A DNA stretch of 64,000 nt from positions 124,001 through 188,000 of the forward strand of contig CAWKGV010000003.1 in assembly GCA_963849305.1 (NCBI GenBank), written 5' to 3'. The position numbers were made by a program, and so were the translations under genes. This stretch comes from CAWKGV01 sp963849305. Lineage in GTDB: Bacteria; Pseudomonadota; Alphaproteobacteria; Acetobacterales; Acetobacteraceae. This document shows positions 1 through 9,851 of the stretch, piece after piece; within the stretch, counting starts at the first letter, position 1, and the number at the start of each line of letters is the position of its first letter. The notes under the pieces were generated by a model. That model was not told the origin of the DNA. It saw only the letters and a list, made by a program, of their open reading frames with translations, and did not search any database.

Positions 1-29
1 GGGCAGCGTCGAACCTGTCACCATACCCG

Positions 30-905
30 CTAGGGCGGCCAAATCCTCTCGAAGAAGCGCGCGATCTCCGCCGCCGCCCGGTCGGGATCCTCGCGGTGCG
101 GGAAGTGGCCGACGCCGGGGAAGGACGCGAAGTCAAGCTCGGCGAATGTCTCGCCCAGCGTGTCGCCCCAGGCCGAGGGCAGTACCGCGCTGTCGCCCCA
201 CCGCACGCAGGCGGGGGCCGCGATCTTGGCCAGCGCCGGCCGCTCGCCGCGCATGATGGCTTGCCGGGCGGCGTTCTGGCGGATGTACCAGTTGAACCCG
301 CCCTGCAAATTGCCGGGCCGCATGAAGTTGTCCACCCAGGCTTCCAGCGCGCCGTTTACCCATTCGGTGCGCACCGACCAGTGGCGCAGGAAGTGCTCAA
401 AATAGGTCCGGCAGGTCTCGCGCGAGGCGCCGACCAGCTTCGCCGCCCAAGGCTGCTGGTGAAACGTCTGGTACCAGATTTCCTTGATGTGCGCGGGCTC
501 GATCCAGCGCCGGCCGATGCCGGGATGCGGGCAATCGAAGCAGAACACGCCGGCGACGCGCTCCGGCGCGCGGCGCGCGATGAACTGCAGCACATAGGCC
601 CCGACATCGTGCCCGACGATTCCGAACCGGGGCAGCCCGAGCGCCTCCATAACCGCGAGCATGTCCGCCGCATGGATCTCCGAGCCGGCTTGGTCTGTCG
701 GCCGGTCCCCGTCCGGCTTGTCGGTCTCGCCGAAGCCCCGAAGGTCGGGAGCGACCAGCAGGAAGCGATCGGCGAGGCGCTGCATCACCGGTTCCCAGGT
801 CAGCCAGAACTCCGGCCAGCCGTGCAGCAACAGGAGCGGCCGACCGGCGCCGGCGCGGGCGACGTGAAAAGTCAGGCCGTTGGCGGTGATGCGGTCATGG
901 TCCAT
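30..905 (-). CDS. Alpha/beta hydrolase, epoxide hydrolase-like
   Basis: A 291-residue soluble alpha/beta-hydrolase of the epoxide hydrolase/haloalkane dehalogenase branch. Visible are the oxyanion-hole motif HGWPEFW (residues 28-34), the nucleophile elbow GHDVGA with Asp100 as the presumed nucleophile, and the C-terminal catalytic His in VGHFPHRED. Length fits the family. An Asp nucleophile with HGWP is typical of epoxide hydrolases, but haloacetate or haloalkane dehalogenases share it, so the substrate is inferred only. The gene stands alone, divergent from the phosphate-transporter-like gene at 1046. The ATG at 905 puts the start 27 residues before the oxyanion motif, as is normal. Confidence 0.85.
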   Translation of the reverse strand: MDHDRITANGLTFHVARAGAGRPLLLLHGWPEFWLTWEPVMQRLADRFLLVAPDLRGFGETDKPDGDRPTDQAGSEIHAADMLAVMEALGLPRFGIVGHDVGAYVLQFIARRAPERVAGVFCFDCPHPGIGRRWIEPAHIKEIWYQTFHQQPWAAKLVGASRETCRTYFEHFLRHWSVRTEWVNGALEAWVDNFMRPGNLQGGFNWYIRQNAARQAIMRGERPALAKIAAPACVRWGDSAVLPSAWGDTLGETFAELDFASFPGVGHFPHREDPDRAAAEIARFFERIWPP

Positions 906-1045
906 CCCGATACGCTAACCCCGCTCGCCCATCATGGCGAGCGGGCTCGGCCGGGGCGCGTGCGTCGAGGTTGCAGCGAGGAACCGCGGTGCTTACCTGG
1001 GCGCCTTGCCTGGCACGTCGCGAGGGCGATGGCGGGAGGAGGGGC

Positions 1046-2698
1046 ATGAATTTTTCTCTCACGCTGCTCGATCTGGCCGGGACGGTCGCCCTGCTGCTCT
1101 GGGGCGTCCGGATGGTCCAGACCGGGGTGCAGCGGGCGTTCGGCCCGAAGCTGCGGCTGATGCTTGGCAGGGCGCTCGGCAATAGGTTCAAGGCGTTCCT
1201 GGCCGGGCTGGGGGCCACGGCCGTGTTGCAGAGCAGCACCGCGACCGGGCTGATGGTGACCGGTTTCGCGGCCGGCGGCCTGGTCGATCTCGGGCCGGCG
1301 CTCGCGGTCATGCTGGGCGCCAATGTCGGCACGACGCTGATCGTGCAGGTGCTCTCGTTTGATGTCGCCGCCGTCGCTCCGGCCTTGATCCTGCTCGGCG
1401 TGCTGATGTTCCGGCGGGGGCAGGAGACGCGGACGCGCGATCTCGGCCGGGTCGCCGTCGGGCTTGGTCTGATGCTGATGGCGTTGGTGCAACTTCTCGC
1501 GCTGGTCACACCGGTTGAGTCCGCGCACGGGTTGCGGCCGATCATGGCCGCGCTGGCAACCCAGCCGTTGGTCGCGCTGCTGTTGGCGGCGGCGCTGACC
1601 TGGGCGGCGCATTCCTCGGTGGCCGTGGTGCTGCTGGTGATGTCCTTGGCCGCGAAGGGCATCGTTCCGCCCGAGGCGGCTTTCGCCCTGGTGCTCGGGG
1701 CGAACCTGGGCACGGCGGTCAATCCCTGCCTGGAAGGAGCGTCCGGCACCGACCCGGCGGCGCGGCGGCTGCCGCTCGGCAATCTGGTGAACCGGGTGGT
1801 GGGCTGTGGCGTGGCGCTGGTGCTATTGCCGGAAGTGGTCCGCTGGAGCGCGGCGCTTGAGGCCGATCCCGCGCGGGCCGTGGCCGACTTCCATACCGCG
1901 TTCAACCTGGTCGTGGCGGCGGCGTCGTTGCCGCTGCTCTCGCCTTACGCGGCGCTGCTGCGGCGTTGGCTGCCCTCGCGGATCGAGCCGTCCGACCCAT
2001 CGCGGCCGATCTATCTCGATCCCGCCGCCCGCGAGACGCCGGTGGTCGCGATCGGCGGGGCGGCGCGCGAGGCACTGCGGATGGCCGACGTGCTGGAGGC
2101 AATGCTAACGGGACTGCGCGACGCGTTCGAGAAGGGCGACCGTAAGCGGATCGCAGAAACGCGGCGGATGGACGACATCCTCGACCGGCTGAACGCCGCT
2201 ATCAAGGGATACCTGACCTCGCTCGACCCCGAGGCCATGGCCGAGGCGGACCACCGCCGCACCGCCGAGGTGCTCGCGTTCGCGACCAACATGGAACACG
2301 CGGGCGACGTGATCGAGCGCAACCTGCTGGGCCACGCGGCCAAGCGGCTGAAGCGCGGTCTGTCTTTCTCCAAGCAGGGGCAGGAGGAGCTTGGCCGGAT
2401 GATGGACCGGCTGGTGGCCAATTTACGGGGCGCCGCCGCCGTCCTGATGACCGACGATCCCCGAGCCGCGCGGTTGCTGGTCTCGGAAAAGGAGGCGTTC
2501 CGCGATCTGGAGGCGGGAGCGACCCAAGCGCATTTCGCGCGGCTGCGGGAGGGGCGGCTGGAGACGGCAGAGACCAGCGCGCTGCATCTGGACATGATCC
2601 GCGACCTTAAGAGTGTGAACGCTCACCTGGTCGCGGGGGCTGCGTATCCAGTGCTGAAGAGCCAGGGCGATTTGCTGCCCTCGCGGCTGCGGTCCTAG
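1046..2698 (+). CDS. Na/Pi cotransporter family protein with PhoU-like domain
   Basis: About 550 residues. The N-terminal part is a multi-span membrane domain holding the two inverted QSST-type signatures of the Na/Pi-cotransporter II family: LQSSTATGLMVTGF near residue 50, and AHSSVAVVLL in the second half followed by GANLGTAVNPCLEG. The last ~200 residues are soluble, helical and PhoU-like, with an RRMDDILDRLNAAIKGYL region. The likely role is sodium-coupled phosphate uptake or export across the inner membrane; the PhoU-like tail suggests regulation by phosphate status. The ATG at 1046 is chosen over one 75 bases upstream because GGAGGAGG lies just before it and the first membrane span begins right after it. 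Confidence 0.85.
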   Translation: MNFSLTLLDLAGTVALLLWGVRMVQTGVQRAFGPKLRLMLGRALGNRFKAFLAGLGATAVLQSSTATGLMVTGFAAGGLVDLGPALAVMLGANVGTTLIVQVLSFDVAAVAPALILLGVLMFRRGQETRTRDLGRVAVGLGLMLMALVQLLALVTPVESAHGLRPIMAALATQPLVALLLAAALTWAAHSSVAVVLLVMSLAAKGIVPPEAAFALVLGANLGTAVNPCLEGASGTDPAARRLPLGNLVNRVVGCGVALVLLPEVVRWSAALEADPARAVADFHTAFNLVVAAASLPLLSPYAALLRRWLPSRIEPSDPSRPIYLDPAARETPVVAIGGAAREALRMADVLEAMLTGLRDAFEKGDRKRIAETRRMDDILDRLNAAIKGYLTSLDPEAMAEADHRRTAEVLAFATNMEHAGDVIERNLLGHAAKRLKRGLSFSKQGQEELGRMMDRLVANLRGAAAVLMTDDPRAARLLVSEKEAFRDLEAGATQAHFARLREGRLETAETSALHLDMIRDLKSVNAHLVAGAAYPVLKSQGDLLPSRLRS

Positions 2699-3766
2699 AG
2701 TTGCCAACGTCATCGCCGGGCTTTACCTGCTCTAGCTAAGACTTAACCTGACAGGCATTGTTGGTTTTCGGAAGCGGAGCCGGTGGGCGGGCGCGGTTCT
2801 CACCCCATGGCTGGGACCGCGCCCGCCCACCGGCGGAACGGAGACCAGGAGATGACCACGGAGCAGAAGATCATTCGGGCCAGGATCGGGCTGCTGGAGC
2901 TGGCGCGGCAGCTCGGCAACGTGTCGCAGGCCTGCAAGATGATGGGCTACAGCCGGGACAGCTTCTACCGGTTCAAGGAGCTCTACGACAAAGGCGGCGA
3001 GATCGCCCTTCAGGAGATCAGCCGCCGCAAGCCGGTGCTGAAGAACCGCGTTCCGGTGGAGATCGAACAGGCGGTCGTCGCCCTCGCCGTCGTGCAGCCG
3101 CCCTGGGGTCAGGTGCGCGTGGCTGACGCGCTGAGGCGCCAGGGCCTGTCGGTCTCGCCCGCCGGCGTGCGCTGTGTCTGGCAACGCCACGACCTGGAGA
3201 CCACCGGCAAGCGGCTGAAGGCGCTGGAAGCCAAGATGGTACAGGAGGGCTTGGTGCTGACCGAGGCCCGGGTGCAGGCGCTGGAACGCGCCAAGACGGA
3301 GAAGGAGGCGCACGGCGAGTTCGAGAGCGAGTGCCCCGGCTACTGCGGGGCGCAGGACACCTTCTATGTCGGCACCCTCAAAGGCGTCGGGCGCATCTAC
3401 CAGCGGACCTACATCGACACCTACGCCAAGGTGGCGTTCGCCAAACTCTACGACCGCAAGACCCCGATCACCGCCGCCGACCTGCTCAACGATCGTGTGG
3501 TGCCGTTCTACGACGAGCACGACATCCGGCTCAGCGGGTGCTGACCGACCGCGGCACCGAGTACTGCGGCAGTCCCGAGCGCCACGAGTATGAGCTGTAT
3601 CTGGCGGTGGAGGACATCGATCACAGCCGGACCAAGACCAAGAGCCCGCAGACCACGGATGAGGTTGACCAGTCGTTTTTGCGTGATCTGGTGCTATTCT
3701 TTCGCTGCCCATGGGTGACCGCGTGGCAAAGAGCCGGGTGCGAGGGGAAGGCCCGGCCGCGCAGCC

Positions 3767-4995
3767 TCACCGTCGCTCCTCCTTTGCGGCGCCCGTGGGC
3801 ATCTTCGGACCTCGCCGGGTCCAGCCCTCGATCTGCCGGCGGTAGGCGATCTCGGCCTGCTCGGCCCTGCGCCTTTCCTCATGGCGTGTTCGGGCCAGGT
3901 TGTAGGCGTAGGCTGTCCCGCGCTGGCCGCGGCGCGCCGGCTGCCCGGAGCGCAGCTCCAGGTCCCGCAGCTTCCTGGCGTGCAGCGCCGGGCGCACCCA
4001 GGCGTAGTCCTCACCGCGCCGGAGCAGGTGCCAGACAATGACCGCGAGCTTGCGGGCGACCGCGAGCTTGCGGGCGACCGCGACGGCGGCGATGTGGTTG
4101 CCCCGGCGCCGGGCAACCCGCTCATAGAAGGCCCGCAGTGGTCCGGGCCCGCGCACGGCCTGCCAGGCCGCCTCGACCAGCATGGTACGCGCGTGTGTCC
4201 TGCCTTGCTTGGTGATCCGGCCATGCCGGGGTCTGCCCTCGCCCGACTGGTGCACGGTCGGATTGAGGCCGAGATAGGCGACCAGCCTTTCGGGGTTGTC
4301 AAAGCGCGTGACTGGGCCGATCGCGGCCAGCAAGCCGACCGCCACCACCATGTCGACGCCCGGGATCGTCATCAGCCGCTTTGCGTCCGGGTTGCCCAAT
4401 GCGTCGCGCGCGAGCTCCCGTTCCACGATGCGGAGATCCTCGCTGAGACGGTCGTGCTCGCGCAGATGCCGCGCCACCGCGTCCTGCTCGTCTATTGGCA
4501 GTGTCTGCGCCAGCAACCAGGCTCGACCCTTGGGGCCAAGCAGGTCGGTATGCGGGCATGGCGGCACGAGGTGCGCGTGCAGGATGGATTGGATGATTGT
4601 CTTCAGCCGCGCGCGCTGGCGCACGATCTGATTGCGTCGGGTCACCTGCCGACGCAGCGCAAGTGTCTGCTCGTCTGGCACCCAGACCTCCGGAAGGAAG
4701 TTGCTGGCATAAAGCCGCGCCAGCACGGTCGCATCGATCACGTCGGTCTTGATGCGGGCCTCGGCGATCAGGCGGACCTGACGTGGATTGGCGATCACCA
4801 CGCGACCCACATGCGGGGCCAGCACCGCGCTGACCGCCGCGGCATTGCCGGTTGCTTCGATCACGACATGGTCGTCATGCGTCAGAGTGCGCGCGAACGC
4901 CTCCAGATGCTCACGTGTCATTCCGATACGGCCCAGCCGGACAGCTTTGCCCTCATCACCGCTTCAGCGAACACGCGGTGGATATCCAAACCCAC
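3767..4995 (-). pseudogene. IS110-family transposase (DEDD), frameshifted near the N-terminus
   Basis: The main frame (3767-4921) starts at MTREHLEAFARTLT and holds the IS110 DEDD domain (IEATGNA, DVIDATVLARL) and the C-terminal transposase_20 region with MTIPGVD and YLGLNPTVHQSGE. The conserved N-terminal VGLDIHRVFAEAV, with the first catalytic Asp, lies upstream in a different frame (about 4950-4995). A one-base indel near 4955 separates them; the other frame would read DEGKAVRLGRIGM into MTREH. An 18-base tandem duplication near 4041-4080 adds a second VARKLA and is in frame. The start is uncertain; the GTG at 4995 is the first usable one before the motif. Confidence 0.8.
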
Positions 4996-5262
4996 AACTC
5001 TTATCGGCCTGCCAGCTCCTCTCGTTGTTGCACTCGAAGGGAGCCGGCGGGCAACACGGCAACTACGGATCCGCGCTCGCAGCGCATCCAGGCAAGCCGC
5101 AGGGGCGGCCAGATAACGGCTCGGGCTCGCAGCCCATGGTTCGAGGGTCGGCCTGCCCGCACTCACGTGCTCCCAGCGCCCCGTGTCCCGGATGGTCGCA
5201 CCATAAAGCCGACCCCCGGCGGGTCAGCAGGACATCAAGGCGCCGGGGCCATCATGCCGGTT
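4996..5262 (-). ncRNA. Candidate bridge RNA region of the IS110-type element
   Basis: About 265 bases of noncoding leader lie between the element's left end and the start of the DEDD transposase. In IS110-group elements this position encodes the structured bridge RNA that guides target and donor recognition. The segment is rich in short GC stems (for example ccggggcc and cgggctcgcagcccatgg). I could not identify the two guide loops by eye, so this is a positional call only. Confidence 0.3.
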
Positions 5263-5552
5263 AACGGCATCTGCGAGCGCTTCCACCGCACCGTGCTGGA
5301 CGAGTTTTACCGCGTGGCGTTCCGAAAGAAAATCTACCGAGGCATCGACGAGCTACACGCCGATCTCGACGCCTGGCTTGTCGAATACAACGAACGCCGG
5401 CCCCACCAAGGCCGCTGGTGCTATGGCAAAACTCCGATGCAGACTTTTGTTGACACTCTGCCTCTCGCCAAGGAGAAACTCATGGCAGCCTGATCACGGC
5501 GGACACTCGCAACGGCTCGCACAGCCAACGCCGTCTGTCAGATCAAGTCGCG

Positions 5553-5966
5553 GCTAATACACTTCATGAGCTCGTCCATTTGTCTGGCCGCCGATCCGCG
5601 GAAACCATCAAGGCCTGCGGCCGTGTCGCCGTACTCCGAGGCCGGATACACGACCGCAAGCGCCGAGTTCATCCTCATCGTTCGAAAGCTCTTGCAATGA
5701 GGGGGCGGTTCTATAATCGCGCTTTCTGCGTCAATGGTTTCTTTGTTCTACCCTTGTTGCCTGGCCGGGGTCACGGTTCTCTCCGCGGTCGGCGTGTGCC
5801 GCCGCAACATCTGGTCCGAAGCACAGGCGCTGCAATGTCCACAACGGGCTCACGCGGAAGCCGCGCGGCCCAACGGCCTCCCTCGCAGCTAGGCCTGTAC
5901 CCCTCGCCCGGTGGGCAACTCGTCCTCGCGCCGGCTTCTGACGCGAGTGGATCTCGTCAGGGTTTC
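5553..5966. other. Intergenic DNA between two IS elements, no gene recognised
   Basis: Between the right end of the IS481-type element and the 3' end of the second IS110-type transposase. An open frame runs through it on the plus strand, but its product resembles nothing I recognise and it overlaps IS110 coding DNA on the other strand. No hairpin or repeat stands out. It probably contains the unseen 3' end of the second IS110 element and a scrap of older flanking DNA. Confidence 0.4.
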
Positions 5967-6995
5967 TCAGCCGCGCGCTGGCTGTTCCGACCAGCGGAAG
6001 GCCTCGCCCGAGCGCCAGATGCTGTGCAGGATCACGGATAGCTTCCTGGCCAGCGCCACCCGGGCTTTACCAATGCCGGATCGCTTTGCGATCGCCTGTG
6101 CCCAGTCTTTCAGGCTCGAGGCGCGCTTGACCCGCGTCAGGATCACGACCGCCGCCTACATCAGGGCGCGGGCCAGCGTGTCGCCACACCGCGAGATCCT
6201 GCCGCTACGGTCGACCTCACCCGACTGATACTGTCGCGGCGTCAGCCCCCATGTGCGCGCCGACAGATCGCGAGCGCGCAAACCGCGCCGGGTTTTCAAC
6301 GGTGCTGACATAGGCCAGCACGGACACGACCCCGATGCCGGGCACACTCATCAACCGGCGACAGGTCGGGTCCTTCTTTGCTAACGCCTGCACCTCTTTG
6401 TCGAAGGCGGCAATCTGCTCGCGCAACTGCCGCCAGGCTATCAGCATGGGCCGGGCGATCGGCGCCAGGTCGTCTCGGTCGGCGAGCAGCGCCTCGACGC
6501 GTCGGTCGAAAGGCAGGCCGCGCATCGCTCCAGGCAGCAGGCCGAACGTCTTGAGCAAGCCCGGATATGGTTTGACAGACGGGTTGTCATGCCGACGAGC
6601 TGCGCCCGGACGCCCAGCAAGGAACGCGTCCGATGAGCGTCGAGCGACTTCACGTGCACAGACCGATACCATCCGGTGCGCATGATCTGCGCCAGCCCCT
6701 CGGCGTCGTTCTGGTCGGTCTTGTTCATCTGCATCTTGAGCGCAGCACTCGCGTGCCTGGCGTCGAGACAGGTGATGTCGAGGCCTTGCGCGCGCAGTTC
6801 ATGCACGAGCCATGGCGTCATCGGGCCAGTCTCGATCCCGATCCTCGCATCGTCTCCCGCATGCCCCCTGACCACCCGCGCAATCTGCCCAGGGTCGGTT
6901 GCGCATTGGCCACGCCAAACTCGGCGGCCGGTGTCGTCAACAACGCAGATCGAAGTCAGCTTCCGTGAAACGTCCAATCCAACAAATCGGGCCAT
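5967..6995 (-). pseudogene. Second IS110-family transposase, multiply frameshifted
   Basis: The N-terminus (MARFVGLDVSRKLTSICVVD, start 6995) carries the first DEDD Asp and continues to MNKTDQNDAEGLAQI. A one-base loss near 6563 changes frame between RLSNHIR and GLLKTFGLLPGAMRG. The reading then gives LMSVPGIGVVSVLAYVST, shifts again near 6252 into GLTPRQYQSGEVDRSGRI, meets a stop at about 6157, and ends GEAFRWSEQPARG at 5967. It differs from the IS110 copy at 3767 (GLLKT-type rather than MTREHL-type), so it is a separate element. At least three lesions make it inactive as sequenced. Confidence 0.85.
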
Positions 6996-7094
6996 CGAGC
7001 CGCGTCCCATGTGCGAGCCGCCGAGCGACAAAGCCCGGATCGCAGCATTATGAGAGCTTCAAGCTCCGGCCGCGATTACCCGATGTCCATACAC

Positions 7095-7172
7095 GTCGTT
7101 CTGTTCCAGCAGCACGGCCCCGATCAGCCGGACGATGGCCGCCTCGTTGGGGAAGATGCCGACCACGTCGGC
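7095..7172 (-). pseudogene. IS256-type transposase, C-terminal fragment (piece 3 of 3)
   Basis: Encodes ADVVGIFPNEAAIVRLIGAV followed by LLEQND, the well-conserved C-terminal stretch of IS256-family transposases. It continues the sense of the piece at 9403-9837, which ends KRRT; joined, they read KRRT-ADVVGIF with no missing codon. The reading diverges after LLEQND, where DNA of the neighbouring IS110-type element begins. The last residues of the protein are not found. Confidence 0.75.
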
Positions 7173-7337
7173 GTATTCGGAGCAAGTCGGCCAGGCATTC
7201 CGATTTGATGTCGGCCACTGATTCCGAGGTGATGTCGGCCATTCCGATCTGATGTCGGCCACCCCCTGAGGGGTGGCGTTGCCCGACCGCTGGGCAGGTG
7301 AGCGGTCTTCCTCTCGTCAGGGGCGAGAGGGGGACCG

Positions 7338-8877
7338 ATGCCGGCCGAGAGAGTGTCGATGCGACGCGTGCGTGAGATCCTGCGGCTGAAATACGAGTTC
7401 GGCGCCTCGGACCGGGCGGTCGCGGTGGCGATCGGTGTCGCCCGTAGCACGGTGCAACTGTGCCTCGCTCGCGTCGCTGCGGCGGGGCTGAACTGGCCGT
7501 TGCCGGAGACGCTGACCGACGCGGGGCTCGAGGCGATATTGTTCGCGCCGCTCGCGGCTCCAAGCGGGCGGCCGGCACAAGGCGGAGCCGGATTGGACGC
7601 TGATCCATCATGAGCTGCGCTGCCTCGGGGTGACGCTGCTGCTGCTCTGGGAGGAATACCGGGCCATCCATACCGACGGCTACGGCTACAGCCGCTGGTG
7701 CGAGCTCTACAGGGGGTGGGAGAGCCGCCTGTCGCCGACCATGCGGCAGGCGCATCCGCCGGCGAGCGGCTGTTCGTCGACTACGCCGGGCATACGGTGG
7801 AGGTGGTGGACGGCAGCACCGGCGAGCTGCGCGCGGCGCAGGTGTTTGTCGCGGTGCTGGGCGCGTCCAACTACACCTACGCCGAGGCGACTTGGACCCA
7901 GGGCCTGCCGGACTGGATTGGTGCGCACGTCCGCGCCTCGCTTTCTCGGCGGCGTGCCGCGCAGATGGTGCCGACAACCTGCGCGCCGGCGTGCTGCGGG
8001 CGAACTGGTTGAACCCGGGATCAATCCAACTTACCGCGATCTGGCGGCGCACTACGGCACCGCGATCTTGCCGACGCGGGTGCGCAGGCCGCGCGACAAA
8101 GCCAAGGTCGAAGCTGGTGTGCTGGTGGTGGAACGCTGGATCCTGGCGCGTCTGCGCAATCAGCGGTTCTTCTCCCTGGCCGAGCTCAACGCGGCAATTA
8201 CGACACTGGTCGCCGATCTCAATGCCGGCCGATGCGCAAGCTCGGCGTCAGCCGCGCCAGCTGTTCAAGGAGCTGGACCGGCCGGCGCTGTCGCCGTTGC
8301 CGGCGGAGCCCTTCGTCTACGCCGAGTGGCGCATCCGGCGCGTGGCACTCGACTACCATGTCGACATCGACGGGCATTACTACTCGGTACCGCACCGATT
8401 GCTGCGCGAGCGGGTCGAGGCCCGCGTCACTGCCGCACGATCGAGCTGTTCCACAAGGGGGAGCGCGTCGCGGTGCACGTGCGTGGCGGCGTGCGCGGCC
8501 GGCACACGACACTGCCGGAGCACATGCCGCGGGCGCATCGGCGGCATGCCGAGTGGACCATTGAGCGCATCGGCCGGGAGGCCGCGGGGATCGGCGCGGC
8601 AACGGCGACACTCGCGGCGTTGATCCTGGAGAGCCGGCCGCACCCGGAGCAGGGCTTCCGCGCCTGCCTCGGCATCCTGCGTCTGGTGCGCACCTACGGC
8701 CACGACCGGGTGGAGGCGGCCTGTACGCGCAGCCTGGAGATCGGCGCGCGCTCCTACGGCAGCGTGCAGTCGATCCTGCGGCACGGGCTCGACCGTCAGT
8801 CCCCCGAGGCGCCGGTCCGAACCGGTGAGCTGCCGCTGGTCCACCCGAACATCCGCGGTTCCGGCTATTACCACTGA
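7338..8877 (+). pseudogene. istA: IS21-family transposase IstA, multiply frameshifted
   Basis: Starts MPAERVSMRRVREILRLKYE with the IstA N-terminal helix-turn-helix (DRAVAVAIGVARSTV). The rve integrase core follows in shifting frames: ERLFVDYAGHTVEVVDG near 7770, PTYRDLAAHYGTAILPTRVR near 8030 and KAKVEAGVLVVERWILARL near 8100. The C-terminus RPHPEQGFRACLGILRLV is intact and ends HPNIRGSGYYH. Breaks fall near 7570, 7760, 7950, 8225 and 8425. Five or more frame changes make this a clear pseudogene even allowing for some sequencing indels. Its end lies 11 bases before istB. Confidence 0.85.
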
Positions 8878-8888
8878 GGAGAGCCCCG

Positions 8889-9402
8889 TTGCTAACCCAT
8901 CCCACGCTCGACCAACTGCGCCAGCTCGGCTTCGCCGGCATGGCGCGCGCCTTTGAGGAGCTGACCGCCAGCCCGCGCGGCGTCGAGCTCGATCACGCCG
9001 AGTGGCTCGGGCTGCTGCTCGACCGCGAGCTCGCCGATCGGCAGGACCGCCGCCTCAAGGCGCGCCTGCGCTATGCCCGGCTGCGCCACCAGGCCGCCGT
9101 CGAGGACGTCGACTACCGCACCGCACGTGGCCTGGACCGGGCATTGTTTCAGAAACTTGCCCTGGGCGGCTGGATCGAGGCGAAGCAGAACCTGATCATC
9201 GAAGGCCCGACCGGAGTCGGAAAATCGTGGCTTGCCTGTGCCCTCGGCCACAAGGCCTGCCGCGACAACTACTCCGTGCTCTACCAGCGCATCCCGCGTC
9301 TGTTCGCCGACCTGGGGCTGGCGCGCGGTGACGGTCGTTACGGCAGGTTGATGCGGGCATTCGGCGGGGTGAAGCTACTGATCCTGGACGACTGGGGGCT
9401 GA
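8889..9402 (+). pseudogene. istB: IS21-family ATPase IstB, 3' truncated
   Basis: Encodes the N-terminal domain and AAA+ start of IstB: Walker A GPTGVGKSW and Walker B LLILDDWG. Coding similarity stops just after Walker B at 9402, where IS256-type transposase sequence begins on the other strand. About 80 residues, including the arginine-finger region, are missing. IstB is the helper ATPase that loads and regulates IstA; this fragment should be non-functional. The start codon at 8889 is TTG, with GAGGAG a few bases upstream. Confidence 0.85.
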
Positions 9403-9837
9403 GGTGCGGCGCTTGACTTCGCTGTTGATGCGTTCGAGCGGGTTTGTGGAGTGGATCTTGGCCCGATGCTCCTTGGGAAAGGTCATGTGCGCCAGCACGT
9501 CGGGTTCGGCACTGTCCATGAGGGTAGCGAGCCTTGGCGCGCGAGGGCGGAGCTGGTCGGCGACCCGGCGCCATTGCGCGCGTGCCGCGTCCGGATCGGC
9601 TTCGGCGAACGCGGTGCCGATCCAGGCCGAGACAATGCGCCGCTGTCCCTTGCCCGCATGTGCCAACGCATTGCGCATGAAATGCACCCGGCAGCGCTGC
9701 CAGGAGGCCCGCAGCACTCGCTCTGTGGCAGACTTGAGGCCTTCGTGCGCGTCGGAGGTGACCAGTTTCACGCCGCGTAGACCGCGCCCGGCCAAAGATC
9801 GCAGGAAGTCGGTTCAGAACGTCTCGGCCTCACTGGC
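9403..9837 (-). pseudogene. IS256-type transposase, middle fragment (piece 2 of 3)
   Basis: Reads from SEAETF through DFLRSLAGRGLRGVKLVTSD, WQRCRVHFMRNALAH and TNPLERINSEVKRRT. This is the central DDE region of a transposase_mut (IS256) protein. The W expected in the segment SEAETFWTDFL is a TGA at 9814-9816. The upstream end abuts IS21-type element 2 at 9838 and the downstream end abuts IS21-type element 1 at 9402. The N-terminal piece is at 12499-13097 and the C-terminal piece at 7095-7172. Confidence 0.85.
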
Positions 9838-9851
9838 TGCGCGTTCCGGTC

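Larger units (their letters stand above)
3655..5262 (-). mobile_element. IS110-type element inserted in the IS481 transposase gene
   Basis: These 1608 bases interrupt the IS481 transposase exactly between codons for KSPQT and NGICERF, so the junctions are defined to within a base. The element carries one DEDD-type transposase on the minus strand, about 110 bases of 3' noncoding DNA and about 265 bases of 5' noncoding DNA. The long 5' leader is the layout of the IS110 group rather than IS1111. No terminal inverted repeats are evident, as expected for this family. The target reads as an imperfect palindrome (cgcaga on one side, tctgcg on the other). Confidence 0.8.
2852..5493 (+). pseudogene. 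IS481-family transposase, frameshifted and split
   Basis: The 5' part (2852-3654) encodes an N-terminal helix-turn-helix (SQACKMMGYSRDSFYRFKEL) and the start of an rve-type DDE integrase core. The 3' part (5263-5493) resumes with NGICERFHRTVLDEFYR and ends KTPMQTFVDTLPLAKEK, the typical IS481 C-terminus. The two parts join in sense once 3655-5262 is removed. A one-base loss near 3534 turns the expected LTDRGTEYCGSPE reading into an early stop at 3544. The start ATG at 2852 has CCAGGA just upstream. The gene cannot make a complete transposase as sequenced. Confidence 0.85.
2741..5548 (+). mobile_element. IS481-family insertion sequence, interrupted by an IS110-type element
   Basis: The element is bounded by imperfect 24-bp terminal inverted repeats at 2741-2764 and 5525-5548. 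The left one begins acttaacctgacag and the reverse complement of the right one begins acttgatctgacag; 18 of 24 positions match. It contains one transposase gene, which carries a frameshift and is split by another element. Removing bases 3655-5262 leaves a normal ~1.2 kb IS481-type element. The exact outer ends and target duplication are not certain. Confidence 0.75.
7173..9402 (+). mobile_element. IS21-type element 1, right end lost
   Basis: An istA-istB pair inserted in an IS256-type transposase gene between KRRT and ADVVGIF. The left end carries three copies of tgatgtcggcca at 7206, 7230 and 7250, like the multiple terminal repeats of IS21 elements. The right end is missing: istB stops abruptly at the junction with IS256 DNA at about 9402. 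The copy is therefore deleted at its 3' side and cannot transpose on its own. Confidence 0.75.

Noticed and set aside
3534..3544. Programmed ribosomal frameshift in the IS481 transposase
   Set aside because: No slippery heptamer is present and the element is inactivated by another insertion, so an ordinary deletion or error is simpler.
5580..6041. 153-residue plus-strand ORF
   Set aside because: No recognisable motif; its second half lies antisense to the IS110 transposase C-terminus.
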